Both the position numbers and the translations under genes were made by a program. Positions 1-9,121 of a stretch of DNA of 64,000 bases are shown here, in pieces. Location of the stretch: positions 826,218-890,217 of the forward strand of contig NC_011138.3 in assembly GCF_000020585.3 (NCBI RefSeq), read 5' to 3'. How positions within the stretch are numbered: position 1 is the first letter of the stretch; each line of letters starts with the position of its first letter. The DNA is from Alteromonas mediterranea DE (GTDB taxonomy: Bacteria; Pseudomonadota; Gammaproteobacteria; Enterobacterales; Alteromonadaceae). The notes below the pieces were generated by a model. It was not told the origin of the DNA, did not search any database, and saw only the letters and a program-made list of their open reading frames with translations.

Positions 1-37
1 ATTTTCGTGAATGTATTCCTTTCTAAAGAGGTTCATC

Positions 38-2686
38 ATGAACAGACCTGCTAACAGGTTTCTTCTAAAACCCATCAGCCTAGCCGTTGCAGCGAGCATT
101 GTGCTTCCAACGTCTATGGCTTTCGCTCAATCAAATGAAGAAGAAGTGATTGAGGAAGTTGTCGCTACCGGTACGCGCCTTAAGGGCACGGCAACGGCAG
201 TAATGGAAGAACGAAAAAATCAAGCTTTCGTAGCTGACATCATGGGTGCTGAGCAGATCGCTCGTACTGGTGACAGTGATGCTGCGGGTGCACTTCGCCG
301 TGTAACTGGTCTAACACTGGTAGATGGTCGTTTCATCTACGTTCGTGGTCTTGGTGAGCGTTACTCATCAACACAATTAAACGGCGCAATCGTGCCAAGC
401 CCAGATCCAACGCGTAACGTAATACCTCTCGACTTGTTCCCGTCGAGCATTATCGAAAGCCTTGCGGTTCAGAAATCGTATTCACCATCTATGCCCGCGG
501 CATTCGGTGGTGGTAACGTAAATATCCGATTGAAATCTATACCTACACAGCGTGTTTTCAACGTATCAGCTGCGGTTGGTATCGATACGGAAAACTCTGG
601 TGATGTGTTAGATTATGCTGGTGGTGGTCGCGATTGGACAGGTGAAGACGACGGTACTCGTGGCGTTTCAGCGGCTATTCAAGAACGTTGGGATTCAAAA
701 AATTTCTTAGACGATCTTGAGCCAGAAGAAGCATTGGAACTGTTCAAAGGTGTTAATAGAGAATACGGGCTAGAAAGAGAGTCTGCCGATCCTGACATGC
801 GCGTGAATGTCACTTATGGTGACAGCTATGATTACGATGAAGACTGGCGCTTTGGCTTTTTGGTAACTTCACGTTATTCAGCCCAAACCCGCTCTTCTGA
901 AGAATACGAGCTACAAGACCCTGACTTAGTCGGCGATGACATTATCAATGTACGCTTCTTTGACGATATCCAAGGTACAGAGCAAACGGTGACTTGGTCT
1001 TCACTATTAACACTAGGTGTAGACTATAACCGTCAACATCGTATTGATTACAGCCTTATCGTGCTAAACGATACGCGCGACGAAATCCGCGAGATGTTCG
1101 GTAATACTGAAAACCTAAACCAAGCAGAAGGCTTGCGTATTAGAGATATTGATGTTCAGTACGAAGAACGCTCGCTATATACCAATCAGCTTAAAGGCCA
1201 GCATACCATCCCAGAGCTAAACTTCATGGGTATTGACTGGACATACTCATTAGGCCGCTCGGTACGCTATGCGCCAGGTAACTTCAATGCACGCTTCGTT
1301 ATGGAAGATGTGAATGAAGATGGTATTTTTGACGATGAAAACGAAATCTTCTTATCTGATGCACAAACTGCTGCTCGTTATACTTTCCAAAATCTTCACG
1401 ACCGCTTGGAGAACTTTGGCTATAACGTGACTTACCCAATGACAATGGGTAAGTGGGAAACTGAGTACAAAGTGGGTGCAAGCTTTGTAACCAAAACTCG
1501 TACTGCAGAAAACCGCCGTTTCGATATCAATACGTTAGGTGTTGAAGACCGTTCAATATTAGATGGTAACGACTTTAGCGAAATCTTCAGCGACAGCGTT
1601 TTAGACACCTTGTCTTTGTCTAGCCGACCTATCATTCGTGATACGACTATTGCTGGTGATGACTATGTAGCGGGTCAGAAAATTGATGCGTACTATCTAG
1701 AAGCTGATTTCTTCTATGACAACAAATGGCGCTTCACTGGTGGTGCTCGTTATGAAGACTTCCGTCAGGTAGTGGCGCCATTAGATCCGCGTACAAACCA
1801 ATTTGACTTGAGTGACGAAGCGGATCGTTCACAGTTAGCGTTTCAAGAAGACGGGTTCTATCCAGCGCTTGCTGTAACTTACTTCTTAGAAGACGATATG
1901 CAGTTAAGAGCGAGCATAGGTCAAACAGTTGTGCGTCCGGATCTTCGTGAAGTGTCATCAGCAACTTACCTAGACCCATTAACTAACTTCCCGATTGCGG
2001 GTACACCTGGTGTAAGCACAACAGATATCATTAACTATGATTTACGTTGGGAATGGTACCGTGAAGCAGGCAACAACGTATCGGTAGGCTTATTCTACAA
2101 AGATATGGAAGCGCCAATTGAATCGGTACAATCTCCAGCTCAGGATGGTCCACCGCTAATTCGTATCGCTAATGCAGAATCTGGTGAGGTCTATGGTGTC
2201 GAAGTTGAATTCCTTCAAGACTTGGCCTTTATTGGCGACGGTATCTGGGACAACTTGTTTACTACAGGTAACATCACTGTCAGTGATTCTGAAATCGTGT
2301 TAGATCGTCAGAATATTGTTGAGCAAACCGGTGTTTCTGCGGCGATTACTAATGTTGAGCGTCGTATGACGGGTCACTCTCAGTATGTACTTAACATGCA
2401 GTTGGGTTATGACTCAGATAACGGTGAACACTCTGCCTCACTCGTCTACAACGTATTTGGTGAGCGTATTCTAATTCCCGGTATCGACGGTTTCGACGAT
2501 AACTTCGAACAACCATTCCATTCACTTGATATGGTGTACAAGTATTACCCAGACTTTAATAGCACTGTCACATTACGCGTTCAAAATATCCTAGGTGAAG
2601 ATCGTGAAATTGAATTCAATGATACGTTGCTTAGGTCGGAGACAAGGGGTACAGGTATTAGGTTGTCATATAAATATGACTTCTAA
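38..2686 (+). CDS. TonB-dependent outer-membrane receptor
   Basis: Outer-membrane active transporter energised by a TonB complex; the substrate cannot be told. The protein has a signal peptide ending near AFAQ, an N-terminal plug domain (about residues 50-180, with VRGLGERYSS and the FGGGNVNI segment typical of plugs) and a long 22-strand-type barrel ending in a C-terminal Phe. An earlier in-frame ATG exists at 11, but the AAAGAGG sequence at 25-31 sits correctly for the ATG at 38, which also gives a clean signal peptide. A TonB2-type energiser operon follows after a terminator, so it is a plausible partner. The promoter lies outside the window. Family sure, substrate unknown. Confidence 0.93.
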   Translation: MNRPANRFLLKPISLAVAASIVLPTSMAFAQSNEEEVIEEVVATGTRLKGTATAVMEERKNQAFVADIMGAEQIARTGDSDAAGALRRVTGLTLVDGRFIYVRGLGERYSSTQLNGAIVPSPDPTRNVIPLDLFPSSIIESLAVQKSYSPSMPAAFGGGNVNIRLKSIPTQRVFNVSAAVGIDTENSGDVLDYAGGGRDWTGEDDGTRGVSAAIQERWDSKNFLDDLEPEEALELFKGVNREYGLERESADPDMRVNVTYGDSYDYDEDWRFGFLVTSRYSAQTRSSEEYELQDPDLVGDDIINVRFFDDIQGTEQTVTWSSLLTLGVDYNRQHRIDYSLIVLNDTRDEIREMFGNTENLNQAEGLRIRDIDVQYEERSLYTNQLKGQHTIPELNFMGIDWTYSLGRSVRYAPGNFNARFVMEDVNEDGIFDDENEIFLSDAQTAARYTFQNLHDRLENFGYNVTYPMTMGKWETEYKVGASFVTKTRTAENRRFDINTLGVEDRSILDGNDFSEIFSDSVLDTLSLSSRPIIRDTTIAGDDYVAGQKIDAYYLEADFFYDNKWRFTGGARYEDFRQVVAPLDPRTNQFDLSDEADRSQLAFQEDGFYPALAVTYFLEDDMQLRASIGQTVVRPDLREVSSATYLDPLTNFPIAGTPGVSTTDIINYDLRWEWYREAGNNVSVGLFYKDMEAPIESVQSPAQDGPPLIRIANAESGEVYGVEVEFLQDLAFIGDGIWDNLFTTGNITVSDSEIVLDRQNIVEQTGVSAAITNVERRMTGHSQYVLNMQLGYDSDNGEHSASLVYNVFGERILIPGIDGFDDNFEQPFHSLDMVYKYYPDFNSTVTLRVQNILGEDREIEFNDTLLRSETRGTGIRLSYKYDF

Positions 2687-2704
2687 ACCTTAACTTATTA
2701 CAGA

Positions 2705-2728
2705 GGCCGCTAACCAGCGGCCTTTTTT
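2705..2728 (+). terminator. Rho-independent terminator after the TonB receptor gene
   Basis: GGCCGC stem, loop taacca, GCGGCC stem, then six T. It separates the receptor from the following operon, which therefore needs its own promoter. Confidence 0.9.
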
Positions 2729-2768
2729 ATGTGCAATAGATGACACTTTTGGTCTATTTATGACAGTT

Positions 2769-2802
2769 TCGTAATAAAACTGTCACAGAAAACTCCTATC
2801 CT
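2769..2802 (+). promoter_or_regulatory. Putative PhoB box and promoter of the TonB2 operon
   Basis: TCGTAATAAAACTGTCACA at 2769-2787 matches the E. coli Pho box consensus (CTGTCATAAAACTGTCACA) at 16 of 19 positions. A -10-like TATCCT lies at 2797-2802, nine bases downstream, which is the usual PhoB-class spacing with no separate -35. The box is part of a larger inverted repeat: TGACAGTTT at 2761-2769 against AAACTGTCA at 2777-2785. The match is seen; phosphate control is inference. A second -10-like TATAGT lies at 2815-2820. Confidence 0.55.
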
Positions 2803-2862
2803 ACGCGCAGAAATTTATAGTCGGATACAACCGATTTCTTTTAACTTTAAAGGTTTGAATGT

Positions 2863-3621
2863 ATGAAGCTTATCAATGCCTTGCTTGTAGCTGGTGCGCT
2901 TAGCGCGACACCCGTGCTTGCACAAGACGATGAAGTCTTAAAACCCGTTGTCGATGAGGCAGCGAAAATAAACGAATCAGCAGCGAAGTCGCAAGAAAAA
3001 ATCAACGGCATTACTGACCAGATTGACAGCAAACTTCAACAGTTCAAAACATTGATGAAAGAAATCGAAGGTCTTGAGGTTTATAACACTCAGCTTCGTA
3101 AGCAAATCAATAACCAAGAACAAGAAATGGCAGACCTAAACGCTGCTATTGATGAAGTGTCTGTTGTTGAGCGTCAAATCACGCCACTCATGATGCGTAT
3201 GATTGACGGTTTAGAGCAGTTCGTTGAACTAGACGTTCCTTTTCTTCCAGAAGAGCGCGCGAATCGCGTAGCTGACCTTCGCGCCATGATGGACCGTGCC
3301 GACGTTGCTGCGTCTGAAAAATTCCGTCGCGTAATGGAAGCTTACCAAGTAGAGATGGACTACGGCCGCACAATGGAAGCGTACAGCGGTATTCATTCAA
3401 TTAACGGTCAAGAGCGTGATGTTGAATTCCTACGCCTTGGTCGTACAGCGCTAATTTATCAAACACGCGATGCGAGCATGCAGGGTGTTTGGAACAAGCA
3501 AACCCGTCAGTGGGAAGAGCTTGATAGCAGCTATCGTACACAAATTACAAAAGGTCTGCGCATGGCGAAGAAGCAACTTGCACCAGACTTGCTAATGCTG
3601 CCAGTGGCAATTACAGACTAA
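2863..3621 (+). CDS. DUF3450 periplasmic coiled-coil protein
   Basis: Exported protein of 252 residues, first gene of a TonB2-type operon. It has a short signal peptide (cleavage near VLAQ), then a long charged heptad-rich helix (about residues 25-105) and a helical C-terminal half. The family is known from gene neighbourhoods with ExbB/ExbD/TonB and TtpC; its molecular role is not established. A periplasmic scaffold between the inner-membrane motor and TonB is a reasonable guess. A purine-rich AAAGG precedes the ATG. The next gene starts within 14 bases, so co-translation is likely. Confidence 0.88.
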   Translation: MKLINALLVAGALSATPVLAQDDEVLKPVVDEAAKINESAAKSQEKINGITDQIDSKLQQFKTLMKEIEGLEVYNTQLRKQINNQEQEMADLNAAIDEVSVVERQITPLMMRMIDGLEQFVELDVPFLPEERANRVADLRAMMDRADVAASEKFRRVMEAYQVEMDYGRTMEAYSGIHSINGQERDVEFLRLGRTALIYQTRDASMQGVWNKQTRQWEELDSSYRTQITKGLRMAKKQLAPDLLMLPVAITD

Positions 3622-3634
3622 GAGGTTGATGAGA

Positions 3635-4999
3635 ATGTTTAACACAGTAAAACGTATCGCTGTTGGTCTAGCAGCCCTTAGCATCAGCGTTGGTGCTTTC
3701 GCACAAAGCGACCGTGCAATGGACTTAGACGCACTTCTTAAGCAACTAGAAGAAGGTCAGTTTGCACAGTCACAACAAAACAAACAGCGCGAGCGCGACT
3801 TCCAAGCGCAACGTGCAGAGCAAGATCGCATTCTTCGCGAAACGCGTCAGCAGCGCGATCAAATGTTAGCGCAGTCTGAGCAGCTTGAAACTCAATTCGA
3901 AGAAAACGAATTTAAACTGGCTGACTTAAACGGTGCACTAGACACCCGTCTAGGTTCACTAAAAGAACTATTCGGTGTGTTGCAGCAAATTGCTGGTGAC
4001 ACGAAAAATAAATTCTACAACTCGGTTATTTCAGCCCAAATCCCAGGCCGCTCTGATTTCTTGGATCAGATGGCACAGGACATGGGTTCAAGCTCTAAGC
4101 TTGCTTCAATTGAAGAAATTGAGCGCGTGTGGTTCGAAATGCAGCGTGAAATGACGGAATCAGGCAAGGTGACGACCTTTACCACTGACGTTGTTGAAGC
4201 AGGCGGCGAGAAAGTGAACAAATCTGTAGTACGTGTAGGTCCGTTCGCGCTAGTTGCCGACGGTAAATACCTAGACTACAACGGTGTAACAGGCACAGTG
4301 TCTGAACTAGTGCGCCAGCCAGCTGACCGTTACAACGATTCTGCGGCAGAGCTTCAAGCATCAAATGGTGAGCTAGTCCAGTTCGGTATCGACCCAACAG
4401 GAGGGTCTATCCTAGGTCTTCTTGTTCAAGCGCCTAATCTTAAAGAGCGTGTAGAGCAGGGCGGTGTAGTTGGATATATCATCCTTATCGTTGGTGCGTT
4501 CGGCTTATTACTTGCACTTGAGCGCCTAGTAACCCTTACGCTAACGCGCATGAAAGTGAACAAGCAGCTTAAGAGCAAAGAAGTAAACACAAACAACCCG
4601 CTTGGCCGTGTACTTAAAGTACGTGACCAGTATCCAAACGCAGATGTAGAAGCGCTAGAGCTTCACCTTACTGAAGCGATTTTGGGCGAAGTACCTAAGC
4701 TAGGTCGCAACCTAACTATCATCAAGATTATCTCTGTGGTAGCACCGCTTATGGGTCTACTAGGTACAGTAACCGGTATGATTAACACCTTCCAAGCGAT
4801 TACCTTGTTCGGTACAGGTGACCCGAAACTAATGGCTGGTGGTATTTCAACAGCACTTGTAACAACAGTACTAGGTCTTGTTGTAGCGATTCCGATGACA
4901 CTGCTTTATGCAATGCTAAACACACGTTCTAAGAACATTGTGTACATCCTACAAGAACAGGCGTCTGGCGTAATTGCAGAGCGCGCTGAGCGAGGCTAA
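3635..4999 (+). CDS. ttpC: TtpC-like long ExbB/TolQ-family protein
   Basis: Second gene of the operon, about 455 residues, more than twice the length of ordinary ExbB. It has a signal peptide (MFNTV to AFAQ), a periplasmic coiled coil rich in Arg, Gln and Glu (about residues 20-95), a mixed periplasmic domain, then a C-terminal MotA/TolQ/ExbB proton-channel domain (TM near 275-295 and the LLGTVTGMI signature near 380). This matches TtpC, the extra component required by Vibrio TonB2 systems. In-frame TTG 3626 and ATG 3629 are possible starts, but AAGAGG at 3620-3625 is best spaced for ATG 3635. Confidence 0.88.
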   Translation: MFNTVKRIAVGLAALSISVGAFAQSDRAMDLDALLKQLEEGQFAQSQQNKQRERDFQAQRAEQDRILRETRQQRDQMLAQSEQLETQFEENEFKLADLNGALDTRLGSLKELFGVLQQIAGDTKNKFYNSVISAQIPGRSDFLDQMAQDMGSSSKLASIEEIERVWFEMQREMTESGKVTTFTTDVVEAGGEKVNKSVVRVGPFALVADGKYLDYNGVTGTVSELVRQPADRYNDSAAELQASNGELVQFGIDPTGGSILGLLVQAPNLKERVEQGGVVGYIILIVGAFGLLLALERLVTLTLTRMKVNKQLKSKEVNTNNPLGRVLKVRDQYPNADVEALELHLTEAILGEVPKLGRNLTIIKIISVVAPLMGLLGTVTGMINTFQAITLFGTGDPKLMAGGISTALVTTVLGLVVAIPMTLLYAMLNTRSKNIVYILQEQASGVIAERAERG

Positions 5000-5001
5000 T
5001 C

Positions 5002-5520
5002 ATGATCGAGTTTCTAGAAGCAATTCGCGACTTCACAGAAACAGGTGGCCAGGTTCTCCTGGTCATCGGTCTGCTGATATTCGTTATGTGGCTTTTGATC
5101 CTCGAGCGTGCGATGTATCTGATGGTTTGGCACAAGCAGGCCAAGAAAGAAGCGATAGCAATGTGGACTGCACGTGCAGATCGCTCTTCTTGGTTCGCTG
5201 AACAAGTTCGTCAGAAAACGATTTCACAGTTAACCATGCGCCTTAACGGCAGCATCCCCATTATCCAGTCACTGGTTGCGCTTTGTCCGCTACTGGGCTT
5301 GATGGGAACGGTTACCGGTATGATTGAAGTGTTCGATGTAATGGCGATTGCGGGTTCAGGTAATGCCCGCTCAATGGCGTCAGGTGTATCGAAAGCTACT
5401 ATCCCGACAATGGCGGGCATGGTTGGCGCACTCTCAGGCGTATTCGCCGCTACCTGGTTAACTCGTATGGTGAAATCTGAACGCACGCATCTTGAGGATG
5501 CATTGATTATTCAACGTTAA
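5002..5520 (+). CDS. exbB: ExbB proton-channel subunit (TonB2 system)
   Basis: Inner-membrane MotA/TolQ/ExbB protein of 172 residues. It has TM1 near residues 15-38, a short cytoplasmic loop, then the LMGTVTGMIEVFDVMA signature and a last TM segment (about 130-150). With ExbD it uses the proton motive force to energise TonB. It starts two bases after the stop of the TtpC-like gene. This gives the operon two ExbB-type proteins, one long and one short, as in Vibrio TonB2 systems. Confidence 0.93.
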   Translation: MIEFLEAIRDFTETGGQVLLVIGLLIFVMWLLILERAMYLMVWHKQAKKEAIAMWTARADRSSWFAEQVRQKTISQLTMRLNGSIPIIQSLVALCPLLGLMGTVTGMIEVFDVMAIAGSGNARSMASGVSKATIPTMAGMVGALSGVFAATWLTRMVKSERTHLEDALIIQR

Positions 5521-5552
5521 TGCTAGTTAAGCGTTAAGGTAAGGTATTTATT

Positions 5553-5960
5553 ATGAAGCAGCACTTTCAAAACCTAGTCGATGAGGAAGAAGCAAACATC
5601 GACATGACGCCCATGCTGGACGTTGTATTTATCATGTTGATCTTCTTTATCGTGACTGCGTCATTTGTGAAAGAAGCCGGTATTGATGTTAACCGTCCAG
5701 AAGCAGCCACGGCTGTGAAAAAGGATCGCGCCAACATTCTTATCGCTATTTCAGATAAAGGCGAAATTTGGATTAACAAACGCCGCATCGACGTTCGTGC
5801 AGTACAGGCGAACATTGAGCGTCTGCACGCTGAGAACCCTCAGGGAACTGTTGTTATTCAGGCTGACAAAAAGGCCACAACAGAAACCTTGATCAAGGTT
5901 ATGGACGCGTCGCGAGCCGCCGGCGTTTACGATGTTTCGATTGCAGCCCAAGAGCAATAA
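5553..5960 (+). CDS. exbD: ExbD biopolymer transport protein
   Basis: 135 residues. Short cytoplasmic N-terminus (EEEANIDMTPMLDVVF) leading into one TM helix, followed by a periplasmic domain. The Asp in the PMLDVVF stretch at the membrane entry is the conserved proton-path residue of ExbD/TolR. It lies between exbB and tonB with a gap of only three bases to tonB, so the subunits are made together. Confidence 0.94.
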   Translation: MKQHFQNLVDEEEANIDMTPMLDVVFIMLIFFIVTASFVKEAGIDVNRPEAATAVKKDRANILIAISDKGEIWINKRRIDVRAVQANIERLHAENPQGTVVIQADKKATTETLIKVMDASRAAGVYDVSIAAQEQ

Positions 5961-5963
5961 ATC

Positions 5964-6572
5964 ATGCCACGATATTTAATCGCATTTGTTATTTCCCTTG
6001 CGATCACGTTAGGCCTGTTCTTCTTGATGCAATCGCTTATCAAGATGGGTGGCAGCGCCTTAACTGAACCGCCCAAGGGAAGCGTGCTTGACTTTGTAAG
6101 GGTTAAGCAGGACGAGCAGGTTGAGAAAAAAGATCGTAAGCCGAAGAAGCCACCTAAGCCAAAAGAGCCACCTCCGCCAATGGAGCAACCTCAAATGGAC
6201 TCGCCTTCTCCTGATGCAGAAGGTACGTCGATGGACTTTGGTGCCGAAGTGGGAGACGACATCTCTTTAGATGGGGGCTTAGCCCTTGAGTCAGGCGACG
6301 GTGAATACCTTCCAATCGTTAAAGTTGCGCCGGTATACCCACGACGTGCACTTCAGCGCGGTATCGAAGGCTTCGTTATTGTGGAATTTACAGTAACTAA
6401 GCAAGGTGCGGTGCGCGACCCCATTGTTGTAGAAGCGAACCCAGAAGGTATATTCGAACAAGCGGCCATTGACGCTGCAATGAAGTTCAAATATAAACCT
6501 CGTGTGGTAAATGGCGAAGCAACAGAGGTTTCTGGTGTGCAAAACCGTATTACGTTCCAAATTGACGGGTAA
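5964..6572 (+). CDS. tonB: TonB energy-transducing protein
   Basis: 202 residues. One N-terminal TM anchor (about residues 4-26), a Lys/Pro-rich periplasmic linker (KKPPKPKEPPPP), then a C-terminal TonB domain (about 115-200, with YPRRALQRGIEGFVIVEFTV). It links the ExbB/ExbD motor to outer-membrane receptors such as the one at the start of the window. The short linker and low Pro/Lys content are typical of TonB2-type proteins. Confidence 0.94.
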   Translation: MPRYLIAFVISLAITLGLFFLMQSLIKMGGSALTEPPKGSVLDFVRVKQDEQVEKKDRKPKKPPKPKEPPPPMEQPQMDSPSPDAEGTSMDFGAEVGDDISLDGGLALESGDGEYLPIVKVAPVYPRRALQRGIEGFVIVEFTVTKQGAVRDPIVVEANPEGIFEQAAIDAAMKFKYKPRVVNGEATEVSGVQNRITFQIDG

Positions 6573-6578
6573 CAGAAC

Positions 6579-7904
6579 ATGATGAAAAAACAGACGAATA
6601 CATTGCTTAGTGCACTGGCGTTTGCATTTGCATCGGCCACGGTATCTGTACCTAGCATGTTGGTTGCCACAGACGCTGTTGCGCAAGAGCAAAAAGCGAG
6701 CGAGAAGAAAACCCGTCGCGTACCTACGCTGCGCGGTAAGGTTTACGAGCAGCTAGCGCGCGCGCAAACGGCAGCGGATGAAGCGGGTAACGTTGAAGAA
6801 GCTATCGCTATTTTGAAAGAAGTAGAAGATAAGTCTGACTCAATGAACGCCTACGAAAAAGCCATGATGTACAACTTTTTCGGCTTCATTTATTACAATA
6901 ATGAAGACTACGCTAAAGCGCTGGAATCATTTGCCAAAGTGGTAGAGCAGCAGCCTATTCCTGAAAAGTTTGAAATGACCACACTTTTCAGTTTGGCGCA
7001 GCTTAACCTAATGCAGGGTAATTACGACGAAACCATCACCTATTTGGAGCGTTGGGAAAGTCTAAACACCGGTCCAGTACCTGTAAAAAACAAGGTGATA
7101 AAGGCCCAAGCGTACTATCAAAATAAACAGTACGACGAAGCGGCAATGTGGATTTCTGAAGCCGTTGCTGATCACGAAGCAGAAGGCATGATCCCTGATG
7201 AAGGTTGGTTAATTCTTCAACGTGCTATTTTCTATGAACTAAAGCAGCCTCAAAAGGTTAAAGACGTTCTTATTAAAATGGTGAAGTTGTTTGACGAACC
7301 TAAGTATTGGATCCAGCTAGCCGGTATGTACGGTGAGCTAGGTGAAGAGCGCAAGCAATTGGCTATCATGGAAACCGCTTATCAGCGTGGTTTTGTTAAT
7401 ACGTCAGCTGACGTGTTCAACATGGCGCAGCTTTATTACTATCACCGTGTACCTTATAAAGGTGCTAAGTTGATGGAACAAGCGATGAACGATGGTGTGC
7501 TTGAGAAAAACTTGCGCAACCTTAAGTTCTTAGGACAAAGCTGGTCACTTGCTAAAGAGCAAGACAAAGCAATTCCAGTAATGATGCAAGCGGCTGAACT
7601 GTCTGAAGATGGCGAGCTAGACGCGCAGTTAGCGCAAATTCTTCTTAATGAAGAGCGTTTTGATGACGCAATAGCAGCGGCTGATCGAGCGGTTGAAAAA
7701 GGTGACTTAAGAAACCCTGGTTTGGTTCACTTGATTAAAGGCATGGCGCTGTATAATAAAAAGCAGTATGCACTTGCGCTAAATCAGCTTGCAGAAGCGG
7801 AAAAGCATCAGAAAAGCCGTGCTATGGCACAGCAGTGGAAACAGTTTGTTCAAGGCGAAAAGCGCCAAGCTGACGCACTGGCTTCCGAGCTAGGTGCAAG
7901 TTAA
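6579..7904 (+). CDS. Exported TPR-repeat protein of the TonB2 operon
   Basis: 441 residues, last gene of the operon. Signal peptide (cleavage near AVAQ) followed by many helical TPR-like repeats, for example around AMMYNFFGFIYYNNEDYAKA and NLMQGNYDETITYLERW. TPR proteins are protein-binding scaffolds, and this family regularly closes DUF3450/TtpC/ExbB/ExbD/TonB operons. A role in assembling or tuning the periplasmic side of the complex is inference. It begins six bases after the tonB stop, and a strong terminator follows. Confidence 0.88.
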   Translation: MMKKQTNTLLSALAFAFASATVSVPSMLVATDAVAQEQKASEKKTRRVPTLRGKVYEQLARAQTAADEAGNVEEAIAILKEVEDKSDSMNAYEKAMMYNFFGFIYYNNEDYAKALESFAKVVEQQPIPEKFEMTTLFSLAQLNLMQGNYDETITYLERWESLNTGPVPVKNKVIKAQAYYQNKQYDEAAMWISEAVADHEAEGMIPDEGWLILQRAIFYELKQPQKVKDVLIKMVKLFDEPKYWIQLAGMYGELGEERKQLAIMETAYQRGFVNTSADVFNMAQLYYYHRVPYKGAKLMEQAMNDGVLEKNLRNLKFLGQSWSLAKEQDKAIPVMMQAAELSEDGELDAQLAQILLNEERFDDAIAAADRAVEKGDLRNPGLVHLIKGMALYNKKQYALALNQLAEAEKHQKSRAMAQQWKQFVQGEKRQADALASELGAS

Positions 7905-7929
7905 ACCGTGAGCTAAAGCTTCACACGAT

Positions 7930-7958
7930 AAAAAGGGTCGAGAATTCGACCCTTTTTT
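7930..7958 (+). terminator. Terminator of the TonB2 operon
   Basis: AAAAAGGGTCG, loop agaatt, CGACCCTTTTTT. Near-perfect stem with T tail; the A run on the other side also lets it act for the convergent gene at 8033. Confidence 0.92.
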
Positions 7959-8032
7959 CTTGCCGTTGACCCGTCCTAAATTAGCGTTGATACTTAATGT
8001 AAAGTTTGCTGGGTGATTAACTATCTTTCCTG

Positions 8033-9121
8033 TTAAAGCAAGCTGCCTATCGATATCATCGACCCCTCTGCCTCTAACGCATTCCAGTAACGTTTAGTTT
8101 CGATAATTTCTTCTTTAATTGATAAAAAACAGTCGACTAGGTCTGGGTCAAAATGGTCTCCGGCACCATTTGTTAAATGTGCAAACGCTTCATCGTCAGT
8201 CCATGCTTTCTTATAAGGGCGTTGCATGGTTAGTGCGTCGAACACATCCGCAATTGCAACAATACGCGCACTTTCGGGAATCTCTTCGCCAGTTAATCCT
8301 TCTGGATAACCTGTACCGTTCCATTTTTCATGGTGACATAGGGCTATTTCGGCGGCGAGGTTAAAAAGCGGGGTTTCACATTGAGAAAGAATTTTATGCC
8401 CTATTTGTGCGTGGGTTCGCATTACTTCCATTTCGCTGTTTGTTAGCCGGCGTGGGGCTTTCAAAATGGAATCGGGTATACCAATTTTCCCGGTGTCATG
8501 CATAGGAGCGGCTTGCGCAAGCAAACATGCATCGTTATAAGACCACCCCGATGCAATAGCTAAACATTTACTGTAAGCCGCCATTCGCCAAATGTGGTGC
8601 CCGGTGTCCGTATCATTGTAATGCCCTGCTGTTGCCAACATGGTAATGGCGCTCTGTTGACTTCTCGTTAGCTCTTCTGTGCGCGCGACTACAAGGTTTT
8701 CAGTTGTCTGCATTTGGTGCGCAAGGCTAGTGTGAGTTTTAACTCGGGCTAGCGCAATACTGGGGGAAACGGGCTTAGTGATATAGTCGACCGCACCTAA
8801 CTCAAAACCCTTTTCTTCGTTCTCGCCTTGACTTAGCGCGGTTACAAAAATAACGGGTATACGGCTCAATAGTTTATCCGACTTAAGCTGCCTACAGACT
8901 TCAAACCCGTCCATTCCCGGCATCATAATATCTAGCAGAATAAGATCGGGCGTGAACTGCTGCGTTATTTTCAGAGCGATGGCGCCAGATGGTGCTACTT
9001 TAACGTCATAAAAAGGGCCAAGAATTCCAAGTAAAATATCGATATTTGCCGGCTCGTCGTCAACAACGAGAATACTAAATCTATGTTTTGTTTTATTCTG
9101 TTCGGTCATTATTAATTTCAT
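8033..9121 (-). CDS. Response regulator with HD-GYP c-di-GMP phosphodiesterase domain
   Basis: 362 residues. N-terminal receiver domain (about 15-130; phospho-acceptor Asp64 in LLDIMMPGM), then an HD-GYP domain (about 165-345) with the HDTGKIGIPD metal motif and the HHEKWNGTGYP motif that marks active c-di-GMP hydrolases. It should turn a kinase signal into lower cyclic di-GMP. Its 5' end overlaps the stop of the upstream hybrid kinase by 29 bases, so the two form one signalling operon. A later in-frame ATG at 9109 is a possible start; neither has a strong RBS. Confidence 0.92.
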   Translation of the reverse strand: MKLIMTEQNKTKHRFSILVVDDEPANIDILLGILGPFYDVKVAPSGAIALKITQQFTPDLILLDIMMPGMDGFEVCRQLKSDKLLSRIPVIFVTALSQGENEEKGFELGAVDYITKPVSPSIALARVKTHTSLAHQMQTTENLVVARTEELTRSQQSAITMLATAGHYNDTDTGHHIWRMAAYSKCLAIASGWSYNDACLLAQAAPMHDTGKIGIPDSILKAPRRLTNSEMEVMRTHAQIGHKILSQCETPLFNLAAEIALCHHEKWNGTGYPEGLTGEEIPESARIVAIADVFDALTMQRPYKKAWTDDEAFAHLTNGAGDHFDPDLVDCFLSIKEEIIETKRYWNALEAEGSMISIGSLL

